Below are positions 41,033-53,718 of a DNA stretch of 64,000 nucleotides, piece after piece. This DNA is from Leptobrachium leishanense. Its lineage: Eukaryota; Chordata; Amphibia; Anura; Megophryidae. Within the stretch, counting starts at the first letter, position 1, and each line of letters begins with the position of its first letter. Under the pieces are notes generated by a model. The model was not told the origin of the DNA. It searched no databases and worked only from the letters and a program-made list of their open reading frames with translations. The stretch lies in the NCBI GenBank assembly GCA_009667805.1, contig CM019065.1, forward strand, positions 14,458,952 to 14,522,951, given 5' to 3'. Position numbers and translations under genes: made by a program.

Positions 41033-43804
41033 GTGTATGGAGTAATAGGAGGGGTTATAGGGAGGTTATATGGAGTAATAGGAGGGGTTATAGGGAGGTT
41101 ATATGGAGTAATAGGAGGGGTTATAGGGAGGTTATATGGAGTAATAGGAGGGGTTATAGGGAGGTTATATGGAGTAATAGGAGGGGTTATAGGGAGGTTA
41201 TATGGAGTAATAGGAGGGGTTATAGGGAGGTTATATGGAGTAATAGGAGGGGTTATAGGGAGGTTATATGGAGTAATAGGAGGGGTATATGGAGTAATAG
41301 GAGGGGTTATAGGGAGGTTATATGGAGTAATAGGAGGGGTTATAGGGAGGTTATATGGAGTAATAGGAGGGGTTATAGGGAGGTTATATGGAGTAATAGG
41401 AGGGGTTTATAGGAGGTTATATGGAGTAATAGGAGGGGTTATAGGGAGGTTATATGGAGTAATAGGAGGGGTTATAGGGAGGTTATATGGAGTAATAGGA
41501 GGGGTTATAGGGAGGTTATATGGAGTAATAGGAGGGGTTATAGGGAGGTTATACGGAGTAATAGGAGGGTTATATGGAGGTTATATGGAGTAATAGGAGG
41601 GGTTATAGAGAGGTTATATGGATAATAGGAGGGGTTATAGGGAGGTTATACGGAGGAATTATAAAGTAATAGGGGGGTTATATGGAGGTTATATGGAGTA
41701 ATAGGAGGGGTTATATGGAGTAATAGGAGGGGTATAGAGAGGTTATATGAAGTAATAGGAGGGGTCATAGGGAGGTTATATGGAGTAATAGGAGGGGTTA
41801 TAGGAAGGTTATATGGAGTAATAGGAGAGGGGTTATAGGGAGGATTATATGGAGTAATAGGAGGGGTTATAGGAGGTTATACGGAGTATAGGAGGGGTAT
41901 ATAGGAGGTTATATGGAGTAATAAGAGGGGTTATAGGAGAGGTTATATGGAGTAATAGGAGGGGTTATAAGGGAGGTTATATGGAGTAATAGGAGGAGTT
42001 ATAGGGAGGTTATTATGGAGTAATAGGAGGGGTTATAGGGAGGTTATATGGAGTAATAGGAGGGGTTATAGGGAGGTTATACGGAGTAATAGGAGGGGTT
42101 ATAGGGAGGTTATACGGAGTAATAGGAGGGCTTATAGGGAGGTTATATGGAGTAATAGGAGGGGTTATAGGGAGGTTATATGGAGTAATAGGAGGGGTTA
42201 TAGGGAGGTTATATGGAGTAATAGGAGGAGTTATAGGGAGGTTATATGGAGTAATAGGAGGGGTTATAGGGAGGTTATATGGAGTAATAGGAGGGGTTAT
42301 AGGGAGGTTATATGGAGTAATAGGAGGGGTTATAGGGAGGTTATATGGAGTAAGAGGAGGGGTTATAGGGAGGTTATATGGAGTAATAGGAGGGGTTATA
42401 GGGAGGTTATATGGAGTAATAGGAGGGGTTATAGGGAGGTTATATGGAGTAAGAGGAGGGAGTTATAGGGAGGTTATAGGAAGTAATAGGAGGGGTTATA
42501 GGGAGGTTATATGGAGTAATAGGAGGGGTATAGGGAGGTTATATGGAGTAATAGGAGGGGTTATAGGGAGGTTATATGGAGTAATAGGAGGGTTATAGGG
42601 AGGTTATATGGAGTAATAGGAGGGGTTATAGGGAGGTTATATGGAGTAATAGAGAGGGTTATAGGGAGGGTATATGGAGTAATAGGAGGGTTATAGGGAG
42701 GTTATATGGAGTAATAGGAGGGGTTATAGGGAGGTTATATGGAGTAATAGGAGGGGTTATATGGAGGTTATATGGAGTAATAGGAGGGGTTATAGGGAGG
42801 TTATATGGAGTAATAGGAGGGGTTATATGGAGTAATAGGAGGGGTTATAGGGAGGTTATATGGAGTAATAGGAGGGGTTATAGGAGGTTATATGGAGTAA
42901 TAGGAGGGGTTATAGGGAGGTTATATGGAGTAATAGGAGGGTTATAGGGAGGTTATATAGAGTAATAGGAGGGGTTATAGGGAGGTTATATGGAGTAATA
43001 GGAGGGGTTATAGGGAGGTATATGGAGTAATAGGAGGGGTTATAGGGAGGTTATATGGAGTAATAGGAGGGGTTATAGGGAGGTTATATGGAGTAATAGG
43101 AGGGGTTATAGGGAGGTTATATGGAGTAATAGGAGGGGTTATAGGGAGGTTATATGGAGTAATAGGAGGGGTTATAGGGAGGTTATATGGAGTAATAGGA
43201 GGAGTTATAGAGAGGTTATATGGAGTAATAGGAGGGGTTATAGGGAGGTTATATGGAGTAATAGGAGGGGTTATAGGGAGGTTATATGGAGTAATAGGAG
43301 GGGTTATAGGGAGGTTATATGGAGTAATAGGAGGAGTTATAGAGAGGTTATATGGAGTAATAGGAGGGGTTATAGGGAGGTTATATGGAGTAATAGGAGG
43401 GGTTATAGGGAGGTTATATGGTGTAATAGGAGGGGTTATAGGAGGTTATATGGAGTAATAGGAGGGGTTATAGGGAGGTTATATGGAGTAATAGGAGGGG
43501 TTATAGGGAGGTTATATGGAGTAATAGGAGGGGTTATAGGGAGGTTATATGGAGTAATAGGAGGGGTTATAGGGAGGGTATATGGAGTAATAGGAGGGGT
43601 TATAGGGAGGTTATATGGAGTAATAGGAGGGGTTATATGGAGTAATAGGAGGGGTTATAGGGAGGTTATATGGAGTAATAGGAGGGGTTATAGGGAGGTT
43701 ATATGGAGTAATAGGAGGGGTTATAGGGAGGTTATATGGAGTAATAGGAGGGGTTATAGGGAGGTTATATGGAGTAATAGGAGGGGTTATAGGGAGGTTA
43801 TATG
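41033..43804. repeat. 33-bp minisatellite, array C, about 2.8 kb
   Basis: About 84 copies of the unit found at 738-2236. The outer parts are very regular, while the segment at about 41560-42000 has many indels and odd spacers (ATTATAAAGTAATAGGGGGG). The right edge is sharp at TATATGCAGTTAGGGCAGC. Confidence 0.96.
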
Positions 43805-46686
43805 CAGTTAGGGCAGCACATAGTGAGGTGCACGTGGGGCATTGGTGTCGGTTGCATAGCTGCGTGGTCACGTTTGCGGTGGATCTGTGACACATGTCGT
43901 TTCCGCGCTGCAGGTAGTATCGAGGGTTACCTGCAGCTAATGGAGAAATAATATACTTGGGAAATTTGCTTTTTTAAAAAGCAGTATTTGTTTTATTAAT
44001 TGTCCGTCATAAAAGCTCTATCACCTTATCACAATAATATAATCTTACTCAAACTAATGAATGCGTGTGTGATAAGGGCAGCCCTAGCAAAACATTAGTC
44101 ATGTGCGTTGGCGCTTGGAAGTCATTTAAACTTTGCGGCTGGTGGGGGGGGGGGCAAATTCATAGATTTTCATAAAGTTTATTTAACATGTACTATATTA
44201 GCGTGTCTTATGAGCCGTGGATGCACATTATGGCTGGTCGTCCACTGGGTCCGTTTTTGACTAATCAAGCGGTTGTCCAACGTTGTCCATCATCATCTGA
44301 CCAATCCCACAACATGCAGGAGATTCAGCCCTCGTCCACTGCCTCCGACTTCCATCAGACGACTTCAGACGACTTTGTGTGACTACAACAGACCAGTGAT
44401 CTTTCCCATTTGAAGGGGAATTGTCAGACGAAGTCGGCAGGATCTGGTACAATTTACATTTAAAAAAGATGAGTGTATAGTCAAACCGCCGTGACGGTGG
44501 CAGAGAATTTACCCCATAGAGAAGTGATTCAGTTCACCAGGCGAATCCCATAGATTTCAATGTAACATTATATTTCCGAATATTTTTTTTTTTTTGTTCA
44601 TCCATTTATTCTTTTCATTTGCAGCAAAAAGCCTTTTTATTTATTGATTTTATTGAATCTTTCTGTATTTTTTTAGGCGAAAACTTTGATTCGTGATTAT
44701 TTTTAAAATGCAGTTTTTTCCATCGCCGCCGTACTGGAAAAAGAAAAAAAACTCGTACGAACGCTGTAGAAGACATGCAGGGAACTCCAGTGCTGTCCAT
44801 GGTGCAGAAAGGGCTTTAGTAAACCCTTTCAGCACCAGGGACAGCACCAGAGACCCCTGCATTTGTTCGGCAGCGTTCGGCTGCTGGTTGTTTGATTATT
44901 TTTTCTTCAGTTCGGCGGCTTTCAGCATCGTTTGGCGGTCTCCCCGTTGGACGATCTGGGTTGTCCATATTTGCTGCCATGGAACCACCCAGATCCTTCA
45001 GGATCTTTGATAAAAGTTGTCTGTCGTCGGACGTCCAAGTCAATCGTCCCACTATGGACCCAGTGGACAGCCAGCCTAATGGGATGAATGTGAGGTGATG
45101 TCTGTATCTATACCTTTAATTTTCAATATGAAAGAATTTAAAGGGCCACTAGCCCTAACATAAGCTGTAACTAGGTTACTTGTGCATTACAAAAAACACA
45201 TTATAATACACATTATAAACCACACACTGCTGTTTTCTTCTTTCTTAGAAGTTATTGCATGTAAAAAGGGAAATAAAGTTAGTTTATTTTTATCTCCTGT
45301 TTCCATTTTGTGGATTTTTTCCATGATCCAATATTTACGAAAATCATATGGTGAGTTTTACTTTCCTGCTGTGTTTTATTTAATTTACAGTATTTAACAG
45401 TCAATGAGCTGGGGGAGGGAATATTTAGATAAAGCTGCAGGGGGTGTATTGTGTTCTCCAGGCTTCCTGAGATAAGAATCAGACAGGGAGCTTAAAAACC
45501 TTCTAATCTACCCCATGGTGAGGTCCTTTGAATACATCCCACACAATACAATGATGTGAGTCGGTGACTGACCCATTCACTCCATTCTATGACCAAAGCC
45601 GCACAGCAAGGAGCAAGTGATGGAAAGATACTGTGGGGGGAGGGGGCAGTTTACAACACAAAATATCACACCATGGATGCGCCCAGTGCAAAACAAATCA
45701 TATGTAAGATTTCAGCAGCATCAAATAATCACAATAAGGACACAGCACGCAATGTATTTTGGGAATTTGGCTTACCGATGACATCACAGTCAATGAATCA
45801 AAGCCAAAATTTACATTAGCGAGTGAAGGCGCGAGTGCCAATAACTGAGCCAAGATTTTAACGGGAATCGACATCCCGGTATGCCCTTCATTAAATTTGC
45901 CCTCTAAAAAATGGCCAAATTGGGGTCAATAAAGATTTTGGTGGTTGAGCCGAATTAAAATCGAGCTTTAAATCGAGTAGCTGTTTCCTGGATGGAAAAT
46001 CCAAGACATTAACTGTGTGGTGAGACACATGTTGGACCATCTCCTTTTTTTTTGTAGACTAAATGTTCAGCTAATGTTCTATAAATCCTTCATTATGTCC
46101 ATGAGGACCCCATAACTCATGGGTGATGCTAGGAATGGTCTTTCGGGGGCTGAAGCCCCAGGTCTGTAGTTGACAGCCCAGTTACTGTTCCCTGTAGGTT
46201 CCTTGATTAGTGCTCTTTGTTCCAGAGGCTAATTGTCCCAGAACTCAAAACGTGAGATCTTGGGACATTGTCCTGGGACAAATCCAGGAGCGTCCATGAA
46301 AAAACGTTACATTTGGCAACTCTGCAGGTCTCTGGTGGCTTAGCTCTCAGCATAATACATGCTTTTTCTTTTGTCGGTGGATGTTTAGAGAAGCAGTCAA
46401 CCAATGGGAGCTAAAAATGGGTTGTGTTCTGTCTCGAATGGTCTACACAGACCCCAGGCTTCAGCAGAAAGATTTGGGTCTGGAAAGCTATTACAGCAGA
46501 GGTAGTGAAGGGCTACTCCAGTTAGTGGGTCGGGTTTCTGCGCCTGCGTCCCAAGGATCCCTAGTGGAACACACTGAACTGCCGATTTATCCCTTGAGTC
46601 CTTTTAATCACGCGACACAAATAGTCCCCTGGGACTCTATTCATATAGTTTTTCTATGGGCTCAAACCCAATCTTGGACCTTGGCC
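43805..46686. other. Unassigned sequence
   Basis: A G9-type run near 44145 and a segment (44560-44700) loosely like the AATTC...CTCTTTATTTATAG block at 49085-49200 were noted. Short frames lack domains. Nothing is called. Confidence 0.35.
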
Positions 46687-46694
46687 CTCTAGAT

Positions 46695-46876
46695 CAGTTT
46701 TTCCCAAACCTGTCCTCGGGACACTCAACCAGGCCATATTTTGCTGATCACCTTGGGGAAAAGCAGACTGAATCCTGCAATCACTGAGCAGCAAATCATA
46801 TCACCTGTGCTGTGCTTCAGATATCTGTCAAACCTGGGGGATCAACAGGTTCTTAGGACAGGTTTGGGAAACACTG
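46695..46876. mobile_element. hAT-type MITE
   Basis: The ends are CAGTTTTTCCCAAACCTGTCC and GGACAGGTTTGGGAAACACTG. The 8-bp duplications CTCTAGAT (46687-46694) and CTCTGGAT (46877-46884) differ at one base. CAGTGTTTCCC ends are typical of hAT elements of the Charlie group. Confidence 0.85.
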
Positions 46877-47299
46877 CTCTGGATGGTTTGGAGCTACATT
46901 TCCCACCACGATCCAGCCAACCTAGTGAGTGGTTGCGATGTAGTTTCAAAACATCTGGAGAGCCACGTTTGTTAACCCCTGGTTAAAGGGATGGCCGAAT
47001 AAGTACATGACCACCATAAGATTATTCCTTCTTTCATGTGGACTTTGCTTGGTTAGTCTCCTGCAAATGAGGGAGATATGTGACAGAACACGTGGTCCCA
47101 ATGCGACTTGGAGGGGGATGTGCGCTAGGCTCCTGCCCAGAGACTATGGCCCCTGAAAGAGACTATTGGGGAACTGGTGGACCTTTTAAATATATTTGGT
47201 TTTCACTGTTTTATATATCTGCCAGTTAAAGATTTCTGATGTCTGTGTGTTATTTCCTGTATAGTGTAGATCTCTGTATTAGTACCTGCTATTGTGTAA

Positions 47300-48509
47300 T
47301 AGGGATGAGCCGAACACCGGCGTGTTTGGTTCGCATTCAAACTAGAACAATTTCAAAAGTTCGAGTTCGGACTCGAACCGAACTCAATGCAAGTCAATGG
47401 GACTCAAAAGTTCGATTTTTAGAGTGCCATCCAAGAGGGCATATATGCAAGATATTTGCAATAAAAGGTGTATGGGGGTCCGGGTAGTGCCCTGGGGGAC
47501 AGGAAACAAGGACAAAAAGTTTTAAAAAAAGACGTTTTTAAAGGAACAGTGAGTTTTCCATAAAATAAGGGTTAAAAATAAAAACGAAAAATTCCTTCAA
47601 ATATTGTGCCTAGGAGGTCCCCATAACCTGCCCGTGAAGTGGCAGATTTGTAGGATGTATAGAAACATCACTATCAGAGACCCACACACAACACCTAGCC
47701 ACCCTTAAGGGGTTAAAATGCACAGGGACTGGCTACTCTCCTGTTAGATGAGGGAATGTATTATATGTATTAAAGCAAGGTATATATGACAATGGATAGT
47801 CAGAGACTCTAGGGACTCAGCTTGTATGCTTTATGATAGACATTTCTAACACAATAATAATTGTATGCTCACATAGGCCCTTTGGGAGATGTACATGACA
47901 TACAAATACTGGAATATTACGTTTAAATCTAAGGAGTGTGATAAAGATTTTATTAAGCCCTTGATGACAAATGACGTAACATCTAGATCATTAATGATTG
48001 GCTTTACAGAGCCCTGGTCCTTAAGGGGTTACACAGCATATCAGAGGATCATATAGTAGAAATGAACACTTCTTAGAATTCAGAACAAGCACAGTGTTTG
48101 TTCATAGAAGGGCAGGCCACACACAGTCTGCAGGCAATGTATCAAATATGTATCAAATTCATGAGACCAGACTAATTATTAGAAGCACATGTTATTCCAA
48201 ACACTAATTAAACACCTGTTGTTTACGCCGTTTGAGAGCACAGGTCATTTAGAGGTGAGAATCTTTGCACCTAGACATTAGGTAGTTTTTTAATTCAATA
48301 TCTAATAAACCTTTGCTTATAATATTCTGAAGTAAAGTGTCTCTTTATTTCTAGATTTGTTTGTATTTTTTTAAGCATTTTTTTTACTTTTTTCAAAAAA
48401 AAATTTGAACTCGAACCGAACACGCCAAAAAGTTTGAAGTTCGCGAACTTTCGAACTGCCAATGTTCGAGTTGAACTCCGAACTGATCGAACCGAACAGC
48501 TCATCCCTA
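47300..48509. mobile_element. Non-autonomous hAT element, TAGGGATGAGC ends
   Basis: The ends are TAGGGATGAGCCGAAC and GTTCGGTTCGAT...GCTCATCCCTA. A perfect 8-bp duplication, TTGTGTAA, lies at 47292-47299 and 48510-48517. The 1210-bp interior has no transposase. A segment near its right side (48283-48400) is related to 49085-49200 outside it. Bases 46885-47291 hold nothing recognised. Confidence 0.9.
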
Positions 48510-48517
48510 TTGTGTAA

Positions 48518-50406
48518 GTTCTCTCTGTAAGAAATTCCTTTTGTTTACCCTTTGCTTTCTCCTGCCCCCATTCTCCATTGTTTGAAGATCCTGTGTAGTT
48601 ATCTGATCTGTGATGTTGTCTGTTTGATTGTATGCAAATGTATGGTCCTTGACTCTATCTGTCCTCTCTGTGAATAAACAGTCAGTTCTATTCTGACCCA
48701 GCTTGAAGTCAGGACTCATGTTTTGGAGTACCAGGAATCTTCTGCTCGCTGTGCCAAGGAAAGGCTCCAGGTCTACAGCTTCAGCTTATTTCTGGGGGTG
48801 CTAGCCAGGCTCTCTACATAGCCTTAAGCTATGGCTAAGGTACTAGAGAAAGGTGTGAGTCACTAGGAGAACTGGGTGTCCAGCGAGGAAGCGGCAAATG
48901 GCAGATGCCTGTTCGGTGCCTGTTCGAGGGCAATGAAATACCCATGAAAAAGCACTGCTTCGGCTATTCAGAGAACACAAACCAGCAGTGAAAGGTTCCC
49001 AAAATGCCCTGCCATTCGGTGGTTTAACTCGGCAAGTTTATTCAGGAGAATCCCATAAACTTCAATGTTAAAAATATTCCCGTTTTAATTCAATATCTAA
49101 TAAACTGTTCATTATAAAATTCTGCAGCAAAAAGTCTCTTTATTTATAGATTTTTTTAGGATATTTTAAGCATTTTTCAGAATTTCTTTTTTTTTTGTAA
49201 AAGTCCGATTTTGTTTTTTAACTTTACTTATTTTTTCTGTAACAGCCCTCTTTATTATCATTCCCTGGACCTCATGTGCAAATTTCAGACATTTTCGCTC
49301 AGTAGTTTCTTTGCAAACAGTGTTTCATTTTCAAACATTCACACAAACTGTTTTGCTAATTTATTCACTGCCCTCTGTCTGTGGTCTCGGCTGTTTCTCT
49401 GTGGGTGATCGGCTCCTGCATCGGGTTTATCGACGGGTTAATCCAGATGTTTTTGGGGGTTTTCGGCGTGCATTCGCTGGGTTTTGCGGTTAGTTTTCGT
49501 CAGGTTTGCGGCAGCTTTTCCCTGCAATTCGGAGACCCTGTGGTGCTTGCTGAATATATCGCAGGGTCACCGAAATGGGATCGGCAAAAGGAACCGAAAT
49601 GAAGAGAACGAAAAGTCACCGAATGTGCAGTGACTTTTCGAATCTCTTTGAATAACCCTGGCAGTGGTTTTAATACTTTAAGAGTGTTAGATCCCCGGAG
49701 ATCTCACAGCTCATTTCTCGATCTTGCAGGGAGCTCCAGTGAATGTAGCCCAGCGACTATGAGTCGCTATTTAATTGACTTATATGGGTGAAATGATAAA
49801 AAATAATAAATAGATTTTTTTGGCATAAATAAACCCTGACTTGCGATATGGCTCAATAAACGCCGTTAGATCCTGATATGGAAAGTCTCCATTAGTGAGT
49901 AATCTGCAGGTAATACTGACAGATAAATAACCTCAAGGTCGATATGAGTGGCTGGTGCTCAAAGATAATTAATTTATCTAATACACCACAGGGTGCAAAG
50001 GCCTCCGGCCTAACCCAACCCATCACCTTTACATGGAATTATTTTTTTTTAAAGGGACACGCTATATAGTTCTTCAGCTGTGAGCTCCCTGCTCCCTCTC
50101 CTCCCTCTTAGGGGGGCCTTGGAGTGCTGATTCAGCCATCTAAATGCAGGGGTTTAGTCCCGCAGAGACCCTCAGCTCATGTTTCAAGGCATTGGGACCT
50201 TTGGGAACCAGGCCCATCCAAGCGCTGCAAGACACTGGATTGGTTGTGGTGCCCAGCCCCCCTGAAGTCACATGACGTGCTGTTGCTCGCAGCATATCAT
50301 GTCCTGCAGAGGTCAGATAAAGAGCAGCACTGGAGTTAGGTGAGGATTTTAAAGACAACTAAAGGGTTAAAGCAGGAGAGCGGAGTGCTGAGGGAGTCCG
50401 CAAGAG
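48518..50406. other. Mostly unassigned, with element fragments
   Basis: 49085-49200 repeats the AATTCAATATCTAATAAAC ... CTCTTTATTTATAG segment of the hAT interior. CTTTGAATAACCCTGGCAG at 49649-49667 looks like the right end of a palindromic MITE related to 7166-7347. No gene found. Confidence 0.4.
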
Positions 50407-50842
50407 TAAGGCTAGGGTCAGACTGAGGCAGTGCGAACGCGCGTTCTGGCGCACATAATCACGGCCGCACTAGCAGCAGATGCCGGGCAATGACAGCCAA
50501 TATACGAAGTACGGTCGCACAAAAGTCCGGCCGCGCAACGCAAGTGGAAAATGAACGCATTTTTTCGAGAACGTTAAACCGCTGGTACTGACGTACAGAG
50601 TGCGCAGCTGCGGCATAGCAGCGTGTGTGCGTGATTAGGAGATGTCAGACGCTGCTAGTGTGCGGCCAACATAACGTTCAAACAGCCGGATTTCCCTAGA
50701 CTTCTTTTTACGTCATGAAATACGTCCAGAATTGCGCATCGTCTGACCACTTAAGCGTATTCCGTGAAAAAATGCGTGCGCACGCATCGACGTACATTTT
50801 GACGGTGGCCGCAGAAAATGCGCTCATCTGTCCCTAGCCTTA
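50407..50842. mobile_element. CpG-rich MITE with TAAGGCTAGGG ends
   Basis: The inverted ends are TAAGGCTAGGGTCAGAC and CTGTCCCTAGCCTTA over a 436-bp GC- and CpG-rich interior. The target duplication is not clear, so the superfamily is open. Bases 50843-51421 hold a SINE-tail-like AAAGTATTTTACCACGAAGG near 51194 and otherwise nothing. Confidence 0.7.
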
Positions 50843-51421
50843 ATGTTTAACCCCTCCATTTCCTCCCCTACCTTTTTAACCCCATAGTATTTCTTTAACC
50901 TTAGGAAGTTTAGAAGGCAGGGATAGGCTGGCGAGGGGGGGCAGTTGCCCCCTGGGCTACTAGCATATAGGGCCAGCTAGTCCCCGAGTCCACAGCTCTA
51001 TTTCCAATGAAATACAATATGAGGAAGCTGTGCTCATTAGTAGGAGATTTATAGGGATTATATTAATTACCAATTAAATCTTCTTAATGACTTTTTTTCA
51101 CAGCTGCATATATAACTTTTTTGGAAAAAAGGACAAATAATACAATAATATAATCTGTAGCAACGGCCGGATATTTAATTTATTTATTTATAAAGTATTT
51201 TACCACGAAGGATACATTGAGATTCATATCTATTGTATATAAGGTACCATGAGGAAAGCAGGAAACTGTGTGCAAAAGGACTGAGATGTGCCAAAATGTT
51301 GTTTTTTTGGGGGGGGTGCGAAAAGGCTGTTTTTTTGCTATTAATTGCCCCAGGCTGACTATTGACCCCCCCTCTTCTGTTAGAAGGGCTTACATTTGTG
51401 GACTCAAATGAGGTAACTGAG

Positions 51422-51680
51422 CTTCCAAATTCCTAGGCCTCTTTCAATTCCTAGGCCTCCTCCAATTTCTAGGCCTCTCTCAATTCCTAGGCCTCTCTCA
51501 ATTCCTAGGCCTCTCTCAATTCCTAGGCCTCTCTCAATTCCTAGACCTCCTCCAATTTCTAGGCCTCCTCCGATTTCTAGGCCTCTCTCAATTCCTAGGC
51601 CTCTCTCAATTCCTAGGCCTCTCTCAATTCCTAGGCCTCCTCCAATTCCTAGGCCTCCTCTAATTCCTAGGCCTCCTTCA
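51422..51680. repeat. 18-bp minisatellite
   Basis: About 14 copies of CAATTCCTAGGCCTCTCT, with variants CTCC for CTCT and TTTCTAGG for TTCCTAGG. The 51681-51949 flank holds nothing recognised. Confidence 0.93.
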
Positions 51681-51949
51681 CGGCACTTCTGCTTCGTATG
51701 GGATGCAGGAATCTCGGCTTACCTTACGAACAGCCAGAGATAAGAAACGATCTCTGGTTACCTGTTACTCATAGGGCCAGCGTGTTTACAAAAAAACCCT
51801 TACTGCTTTCAAAATCCCAAACTGAAGACCTAGGAGAAAGGGAAATGACAAGAACTAGCATGCCAAATGCATCCAAATGAGTTCCTGGGTCGACCTGGAT
51901 GGTCAAGTTGACACAGCGAGGATGAGGGACCTTGATTTTTTTTTATTTA

Positions 51950-52334
51950 AAGTGGTCAGGATGTGAGGAGAGACACCCCCAGCTCCCTTGATCCGGTGAA
52001 ATCATTGGGTGAAGTAGAAGAATTTCCTCCACCCCACCCAGCTTCACCAGCAGACGGGATTTTTGAATTTCCCGCCTGCCGGTCACCAGATCGGTCACTA
52101 GTGATGTCACACAGAGACCAGCCGACGTCACCCTCTGAGACCGATCGCTGCAGCGAGCATTCTCAGAGAGGTAGTGAATGGATCGGATCTGTGCATGCGC
52201 GTGCAGCTCCGATCCATCGCTCTGCACAGGTGCTACGGAACTTGTGTATGTAAAGTGTGCAAGTCCAGTTGCGCTGCACAATTTGTGGTTCCTAAGCTAC
52301 GCAAATTGCGCAGAAAAGCTTCATGGACTTCGAG
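51950..52334 (+). repeat. 450-bp repeat family M, copy 2
   Basis: Close match to 63432-63800 in the same orientation and to 34640-35115 inverted. Shared blocks include GGTCACTAGTGATGTCACAC, GCAGCTCCGATCCATCGCTC and CCAGTTGCGCTGCACAATTT. It is followed directly by a SINE head, as in the copy at 63432. Confidence 0.8.
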
Positions 52335-52560
52335 TTGTTGTACCGGCTGGATAGAGTAGCGGTAACATCACTGCTCTACATCTGTGGAGGCCCAGGTTTG
52401 AATCCTGCTCAGATCGCCTCCTTCAGTAAGTGTCCTTGGGCAAGACACCTAACGGTATGTACGTGCCTACCGCACAATATCAGCTGTGTTGCCTAGTGAT
52501 AACGTCTCTGCTCTTCAACCATGAAGAGACAAGTTCAACTCTTGATGGGAATGTCTGACC
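52335..52560 (+). repeat. tRNA-derived SINE head, V-SINE-like
   Basis: A box A-like TAGAGTAGCGGTAAC and box B GGTTTGAATCC (52395-52405) suit an RNA polymerase III promoter. TCCTTGGGCAAGACAC follows, a word common in vertebrate V-SINEs. A second tRNA-like module (CCTAGTGATAACGTCTCTGC) comes after it. Confidence 0.7.
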
Positions 52561-53450
52561 AACTGTCATGATTCCAGCCCTGAACCCTATAAGAGATCCA
52601 AGTATTCCCATGGTTCAAGAATCCATGCCAGCTCATACTATGGCCTTACCCTTTGGTTCCATTCAGTCCGGGACTTATCTACAGCCTGCTGGTCATCTCA
52701 ATTTATACCTGCTCAGAGTAAGCATCCCATACTAATTAAGGGCATGGCACCCACAGTGCTTTGCTCTATCATTGAGTCTCCTGAGTGTATGGTGTCTCCA
52801 GGTCCAGTTCCTGAGTGTTTCTCTTGCAGCTGCTTTCCATCTTGCTCCAGTGTATCTACCAACTGATCCAGTGTATTTGTGAGTTCCATCTGCTAGCATT
52901 GCTCTGACAGCCCAGCCTGAGCCTGTATCATCATGTTTACCACCCACTCAAGCATTATGAGGAGTGTACCAGCCTGGGCCTTGTTGGTTGTGCGTCATCA
53001 ACAAAGTCAGCTGTTGTGGTCGCCGTCAGAGCCAGCTGCCGTGGTCACTGCCATTGCCAGTTCCTGGGTTCACCACCAAAGCCAACCACCAGGCTCACCT
53101 CCAGAGCCAGCCACTGTGTTCACTACCAGAGCCAGTCACTCTGTTCACCATCAGAGCCAGCTGCCGTGCTCACTGCCAGAGCCAGAGCCAGCTGCAGGGT
53201 TCAGTTCCAGAGTCTGCTGCCCAGGTTCACTGCCAAGTCCCAACGCAATCCTGCCTTGTTTCTTCAGTTATGAACCTGCCTTGTTTGGTTCCTACCTCAT
53301 CCAGTTCCAGAGACTTTATTCCTTGCTCAAGATTATCAGCCTTGGTTTGTTTATTTTGTTTGCATCACCAACAATAAATCCTCTGTATCTTCCACTTACT
53401 AGGTTTTCGCTGCATAACATGGGGCTCATCCCTGGTGTCACCGTGACTGC
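52561..53450 (+). mobile_element. Probable LTR inserted in the SINE
   Basis: It starts TGTCATGATTCC and contains a CAATAAA signal near 53380 followed by a U5-like end. SINE-like sequence appears on both sides (52335-52560 and 53460-53718). An internal 25-bp minisatellite (53020-53245) is typical of frog LTRs. No target duplication was confirmed, so this is inference. Confidence 0.45.
53020..53245. repeat. 25-bp minisatellite
   Basis: Eight or nine diverged units such as AGAGCCAGCTGCCGTG(G/C)TCACTGCC. Since 25 is not divisible by three, the open frame through it cycles through three different peptides, confirming that it is not a gene. Confidence 0.8.
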
Positions 53451-53459
53451 AGCACATCC

Positions 53460-53718
53460 CTCCTCTACAACCATGGTGAAGCAAGTCTCAGCTTTACTAC
53501 CATGGAGAAGCGGGTTCAACCTCACCATCACATTGGTGCTCCGCAGCCATGGAAAGCAGATGCAGAATAATTCATCACCAAGCGTCCTTGGGCAAGACAT
53601 GGTCCCCTGAAATCATGCCGTATCATTTATATGTCATGTCATCATGCATCACCCCCTTGTATGCTGATCTTTTAAAGCGCTGCAGAATCTGTGGCGCTAT
53701 ATAAATAAAGGATAATAA
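53460..53718 (+). repeat. SINE central part and 3' tail
   Basis: tRNA-like modules (ACCATGGAGAAGCGGGTTC) are followed by GTCCTTGGGCAAGACAT and a tail of GCGCTGCAGAATCTGTGGCG, CTATATAAATAAAGGATAATAAT. This tail is a common SINE 3' end in frogs. Confidence 0.65.

Noticed and set aside
52933..53610. A 225-residue plus frame rich in Pro, Ser and Gln
   Set aside because: It runs through a 25-bp minisatellite in an LTR-like block; the peptide changes every 25 bp and has no domain.
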